Assembly (NCBI RefSeq): GCF_046244365.1
Contig: NZ_CP176395.1
Span: 7,626,001-7,690,000, forward strand
DNA length: 64,000 bases
Direction: 5' to 3'
Source: Paenibacillus_V sp046244365
GTDB taxonomy: Bacteria; Bacillota; Bacilli; Paenibacillales; NBRC-103111
Part shown: piece by piece, positions 61,013 through 64,000 of the stretch
Layout of the letters: each line of letters opens with the position of its first letter
How positions within the stretch are numbered: the first letter of the stretch is position 1
Program-made: the position numbers and the translations under genes
Notes under the pieces: model-generated
Databases searched by the model: none
What the model was told of the DNA's origin: nothing
Seen by the model: only the letters and a program-made list of their open reading frames with translations

Positions 61013-61490
61013 GCCCATACGTCGGGTCTTACCGTCGTCTAATCGCGCCCGCCTGACTCGCCCCAATTAGAAGTCTTTGGCGTCTTCTAATCCGAGGGGT
61101 TTCGGGTAAATCGGCATTTTAGGAGTCTCTACCGTCGTCTAAACTCCCCCAACGAGCCAACTCGCCTTTTTCACACCAATTAGAAGTCTTTGGCGTCTTC
61201 TAATCCGCTGCTCTTCGGGTAAATCGGCATTTTAGGAGTCTCTGACGTCGTCTAATCTCCCCCAAACGAGCCAACTCGACTCTTTCGCACCAATTAGAAG
61301 TCTTTGGCGTCTTCTAATCCGCGGCTTTTCGGGTAAATCGGCATTTTAGGAGTCTCTACCGTCGTCTAATCGCCCCCAAACGAGCCAATCCGCCTGATTC
61401 GCGCCAATTAGAAGTCTTTGGCGTCTTCTAATCCTCGGCTTTTCGGGTAAATCGGCATTTTAGGAGTCTCTGACGTCGTCTAAACGGCCC
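61013..61490. repeat. 114-bp tandem repeat array, opposite orientation
   Basis: Four-plus units; AGGAGTCTCT occurs at 61121, 61234, 61348 and 61462 (periods 113, 114, 114). Core TAGAAGTCTTTGGCGTCTT equals the reverse complement of the 51011 unit (TAGAAGTCTTTCGCGTCGT) apart from two bases. Units alternate small changes (CTACCGTCGT versus CTGACGTCGT). No ORF of note; not a CRISPR because the whole unit repeats with no unique spacers. Confidence 0.85.
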
Positions 61491-61644
61491 GCCAGTATCA
61501 CACGCGCCAAACGTTTCGCCAACCGCGACCTACTTTCCAGACTCCCCCCTTCTAGAGCAAGGCCAATCAGCCGCTCCACCTCAGGTGAACGAGCCCTTTT
61601 GTAGAAACTCCCCCATCTGCCAGACGTTTCTCCAGCAAGGCTGC

Positions 61645-61678
61645 ACAAAAAAATCCCAACCGAGGTCGGGATTCCTTT
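61645..61678. terminator. Bidirectional terminator after the lipoprotein gene
   Basis: AATCCC-A-ACC / GGT-C-GGGATT with TTTTTTT on the minus strand and TTCCTTTT on the plus strand, ten bases beyond the stop at 61687. Confidence 0.7.
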
Positions 61679-61686
61679 TATAACAT

Positions 61687-62295
61687 TTATTTATCTAATA
61701 GTGCCAAATCATAAACCGTATAATCACAGCGGTATACGAACAAATACTTGCCGTCAATAATAAACCCTGTGCTTTTATCGATGTCGGTCGTGAAGTACGA
61801 GACGTCTTTGCCGACATACGTCGCAAGCGGCTTGCCGGTTTGGGAACGAATGAGAATGAGGAGCTTCTGCCCGGTCGTTAAGTTTTTCACGCCGTTGACC
61901 ATGCGATTGACGAAAGGTACCGAGCGCTCATGGCTCGTAATATCGGTTGTTTTCGCATACTCCTCGAACACGTTCGTAAGCCCTTTTTCCGCGAGAATCA
62001 GGGAGCTGCCGACGTGCATCATCGTTTTGCCGCCGACCGTTAAGCTCATGACGCCGGACTTGGAAACCGTGTCTCCTGCGCTGTCCTTGATTTCGAAGCT
62101 TTTGTTGGCGCCTATGTCTATCGATTTCCCTTCGATCCGGTCGATAATGTTGCTCTCCTCGTCGTAGGTTTGGATAATGGCCTCTCTGCCTTTCATTGCG
62201 CTTTTGAAGTTGCCGGCCTCGTTCGTAAACCAGTTGCAGCCTGATAAAAGCACGACGATAAGAACGCCAGCCAAAGCGATTTTCAACTTGTTCAT
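61687..62295 (-). CDS. Lipoprotein, DUF5052-like
   Basis: 202 residues. Lipobox LLSGC with Cys20, then NWFTNEAGNFKSAMKGREA. The body (YDEESNIIDRIEGKSIDI, SKSGVMSLTVGGKTMMHV, GKDVSYFTTDIDKSTGFII) looks like the small DUF5052 surface lipoproteins of Firmicutes, function unknown. GGGGGAT ribosome site. Single gene, leftward, divergent from htpG. Confidence 0.65.
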   Translation of the reverse strand: MNKLKIALAGVLIVVLLSGCNWFTNEAGNFKSAMKGREAIIQTYDEESNIIDRIEGKSIDIGANKSFEIKDSAGDTVSKSGVMSLTVGGKTMMHVGSSLILAEKGLTNVFEEYAKTTDITSHERSVPFVNRMVNGVKNLTTGQKLLILIRSQTGKPLATYVGKDVSYFTTDIDKSTGFIIDGKYLFVYRCDYTVYDLALLDK

Positions 62296-62418
62296 TGCTG
62301 CTCATCCCCCATTGCAGAAAATCGTATTTCTCTCACCTATTATACTACGCAGAAAGGCCGCCTCCCGTCGCAATTCCCTATCCGCCAAACGAAAAACGCG
62401 CCGCTTGTCCATTTCCTA

Positions 62419-62448
62419 TTGACATCAAAAATTAGGATATGGTATATA
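62419..62448 (+). promoter_or_regulatory. Sigma-A promoter of htpG
   Basis: -35 TTGACA (62419-62424, perfect) and -10 TATATA (62443-62448) with an 18-bp spacer, followed about ten bases later by the CIRCE operator. Confidence 0.75.
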
Positions 62449-62457
62449 AAAAGTAAT

Positions 62458-62484
62458 TTAGCACTCAAAAACCATGAGTGCTAA
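62458..62484 (+). promoter_or_regulatory. CIRCE operator (HrcA binding site)
   Basis: TTAGCACTC-N9-GAGTGCTAA, identical to the CIRCE consensus in both arms. It starts about ten bases after the -10, so HrcA would block transcription of htpG until heat or misfolding titrates GroEL. Confidence 0.92.
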
Positions 62485-62538
62485 CACCTGAGCTACCGTC
62501 AGAACTTGTACCTTTTTGATATCGAAAGGAGCCCTTAC

Positions 62539-64000
62539 ATGGCCAAGAAACAGTTTAAAGCGGAATCCAAACGATTGCTGGAAATGATGATCAACTCGAT
62601 TTATACGCAAAGAGAAATCTTTCTGAGAGAGCTGATCTCGAATGCCAGCGACGCCATCGACAAAATCTACTACAGAGCCCTGACCGACGATCAGCTCGTG
62701 TTCGACAAAGATAATTACTTCATTAAATTGACTGCGGACAAGGCAAACCGTACGTTGACCCTCTCCGATACGGGGATCGGGATGACTGAAGAGGATCTCG
62801 AGAACAACCTCGGGATCATTGCCAAGAGCGGCTCTCTCGCGTTCAAAAAAGAGAACGAAGCCAAAGACGGACACAATATCATCGGTCAATTCGGGGTCGG
62901 GTTCTATTCGGCCTTCATGGTCGCGGACGTCGTTACGGTTATCAGCAAACCGCTGGGCAGCGAGCAGGCGTTCAAATGGGAATCCAAGGGCGCGGACGGC
63001 TACAGCATCGTGCCATGCGAGAAAGAAACCGTGGGCACCGACATCATTTTGCAAATTAAAGAAAACACCGAAGACGACCGCTACGACGAATATTTGGAAG
63101 AATACCGCCTGAAGGCGATCATTAAGAAATATTCCGACTTCATCCGCTACCCGATCAAAATGGACGTGACCAGCAGCAAGCCGAAGGAAGACAGCGAGGG
63201 CGAGTTCGAGGAAATCAAAGAAGAGCAAGTCCTCAACAGCATGGTTCCGATCTGGCGCAAAAATAAAAGCGAGCTGAAGCAGGAAGACTACGAGAACTTC
63301 TATGCCGAGAAGCGCTACGGCTTCGACAAGCCGATCAAGCATATCCATATCAGCGCCGAGGGCTCGATCGTTTACCGTGCTATTTTGTTCATTCCGGAGA
63401 ACACGCCGTTCGATTATTACACGAAGGAATTCGAAAAAGGCTTGGAGCTCTACTCCAATGGCGTCCTGATTATGGACAAGTGTGCGGATCTGCTGCCCGA
63501 CTATTTCAGCTTCGTCAAAGGGATGGTCGATTCCGAGGATCTGTCGCTCAACATCTCCAGGGAGCTGTTGCAGCATGACCGCCAGCTGAAGCTGATCGCC
63601 AAGAACATCAAGAACACGATCAAAAACAATCTGCAAACCTTGCTCAAGAACGAAAGAGAGAAGTACGAGACGTTCTATAAAGCGTTCGGCAGACAACTGA
63701 AATACGGCGTATACAGCGACTACGGCACGAACAAAGAAACGCTGCAGGATCTGCTGCTGTTCACCTCCTCCAAAGAGAAGAAGCTGGTCACCCTGGAGGA
63801 GTACGTTTCGAGAATGCCGGAAGACCAGAAATACATCTACTATGCGTCCGGAGAGTCGATCGAAAGAATCGAGAAGCTTCCGCAAACGGAGCTTGTCGCC
63901 GACAAAGGGTATGAGATCCTTTACTTCACCGACGATATCGACGAATTCGCGATCAAGATGATCATGGCTTATCAGGAAAAAGAATTCAAATCCGTTTCGA
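62539..64000 (+). CDS. htpG: Chaperone HtpG (Hsp90), 3' part cut off
   Basis: First 487 codons of about 620-630; runs off the right edge. GHKL ATPase motifs: LRELISNASDAIDK, LTLSDTGIGMTEED, IIGQFGVGFYSAF. Middle domain with KGMVDSEDLSLNISRELLQ, including the catalytic Arg. ATG 62539 behind AAAGGAG. ATP-driven dimeric chaperone in the cytosol. Under CIRCE control here, while B. subtilis htpG is not HrcA-regulated. Nothing odd in the readable part. Confidence 0.96.
   Translation, partial: MAKKQFKAESKRLLEMMINSIYTQREIFLRELISNASDAIDKIYYRALTDDQLVFDKDNYFIKLTADKANRTLTLSDTGIGMTEEDLENNLGIIAKSGSLAFKKENEAKDGHNIIGQFGVGFYSAFMVADVVTVISKPLGSEQAFKWESKGADGYSIVPCEKETVGTDIILQIKENTEDDRYDEYLEEYRLKAIIKKYSDFIRYPIKMDVTSSKPKEDSEGEFEEIKEEQVLNSMVPIWRKNKSELKQEDYENFYAEKRYGFDKPIKHIHISAEGSIVYRAILFIPENTPFDYYTKEFEKGLELYSNGVLIMDKCADLLPDYFSFVKGMVDSEDLSLNISRELLQHDRQLKLIAKNIKNTIKNNLQTLLKNEREKYETFYKAFGRQLKYGVYSDYGTNKETLQDLLLFTSSKEKKLVTLEEYVSRMPEDQKYIYYASGESIERIEKLPQTELVADKGYEILYFTDDIDEFAIKMIMAYQEKEFKSVS

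Noticed and set aside
61013..61490. Regular repeats that could be mistaken for a CRISPR array
   Set aside because: The whole 114-bp unit is repeated with small changes; there are no unique spacers and no cas genes.
62458..63885. 475-codon open frame opposite htpG
   Set aside because: It is the antisense of a clear Hsp90 gene; no ribosome site and no family signal of its own.

Overview
The window looks like chromosomal DNA of a spore-former in the Paenibacillaceae (Paenibacillus/Cohnella type). Signs are moderately GC-rich genes with strong AGGAGG-type ribosome sites and GTG/TTG starts, two LplABC-type sugar importers without their own ATPase, an SLH-anchored cohesin protein, Des/DesK/DesR, YhaM, a CIRCE-controlled htpG, a DUF3934-like peptide and many dispersed intergenic repeats. 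All assignments come from reading the sequence and recalling families; no database was searched.

Layout. 1-13.4 kb (minus strand): a carbohydrate cluster with a GntR/FCD regulator, a large glycoside-hydrolase-like protein, a lipoprotein binding protein plus two permeases, a class V aminotransferase-fold enzyme, a GHL6-type glycosidase, GlpP, a HAD phosphatase, a metallophosphoesterase and the first codons of an ABC ATPase. 13.5-16.8 kb (plus): desaturase and its DesK/DesR two-component system. 17-24.3 kb: mixed housekeeping genes (VOC, pentapeptide, OsmC, an SRAP protein with altered active site, DUF1304, three tiny minus-strand genes, YhaM, lactate dehydrogenase with an FNT channel). 24.6-35.8 kb: a surface glycan locus with a cohesin-SLH protein, a giant beta-helix/cohesin/dockerin protein, a second LplABC importer and a divergent membrane AraC-type sensor. 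36-38.6 kb: thioredoxin, an IDEAL-like protein, an Rrf2 regulator and small proteins. 38.7-50.8 kb: a complete C-P lyase operon, read leftward from a Pho-box promoter: PHP phosphoesterase, hexapeptide transferase, phnF, G, H, I, J, K, M, L, D, C, E, E. 52.2-60.7 kb: one 8.5-kb gene for a cyclic beta-1,2-glucan synthase-like protein, with arrays of the same 114-bp repeat in opposite orientation on its two sides. 61.7-64 kb: a lipoprotein, then htpG behind a perfect CIRCE operator, cut by the window end.

How it works together. Two loci import sugars through LplABC systems that probably share one ATPase. The second adds a cell-wall display pair (cohesin-SLH and cohesin-dockerin) that could hold a glycan-binding or glycan-cleaving beta-helix protein on the surface. 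The phn operon turns phosphonates into phosphate under phosphate starvation and seems to use a PHP enzyme in place of PhnP/PhnN. The most unusual structure is a nested repeat block at 50.9-52.0 kb: a 114-bp array, split by a 164-bp array, split by a 275-bp MITE with a visible 9-bp target duplication.
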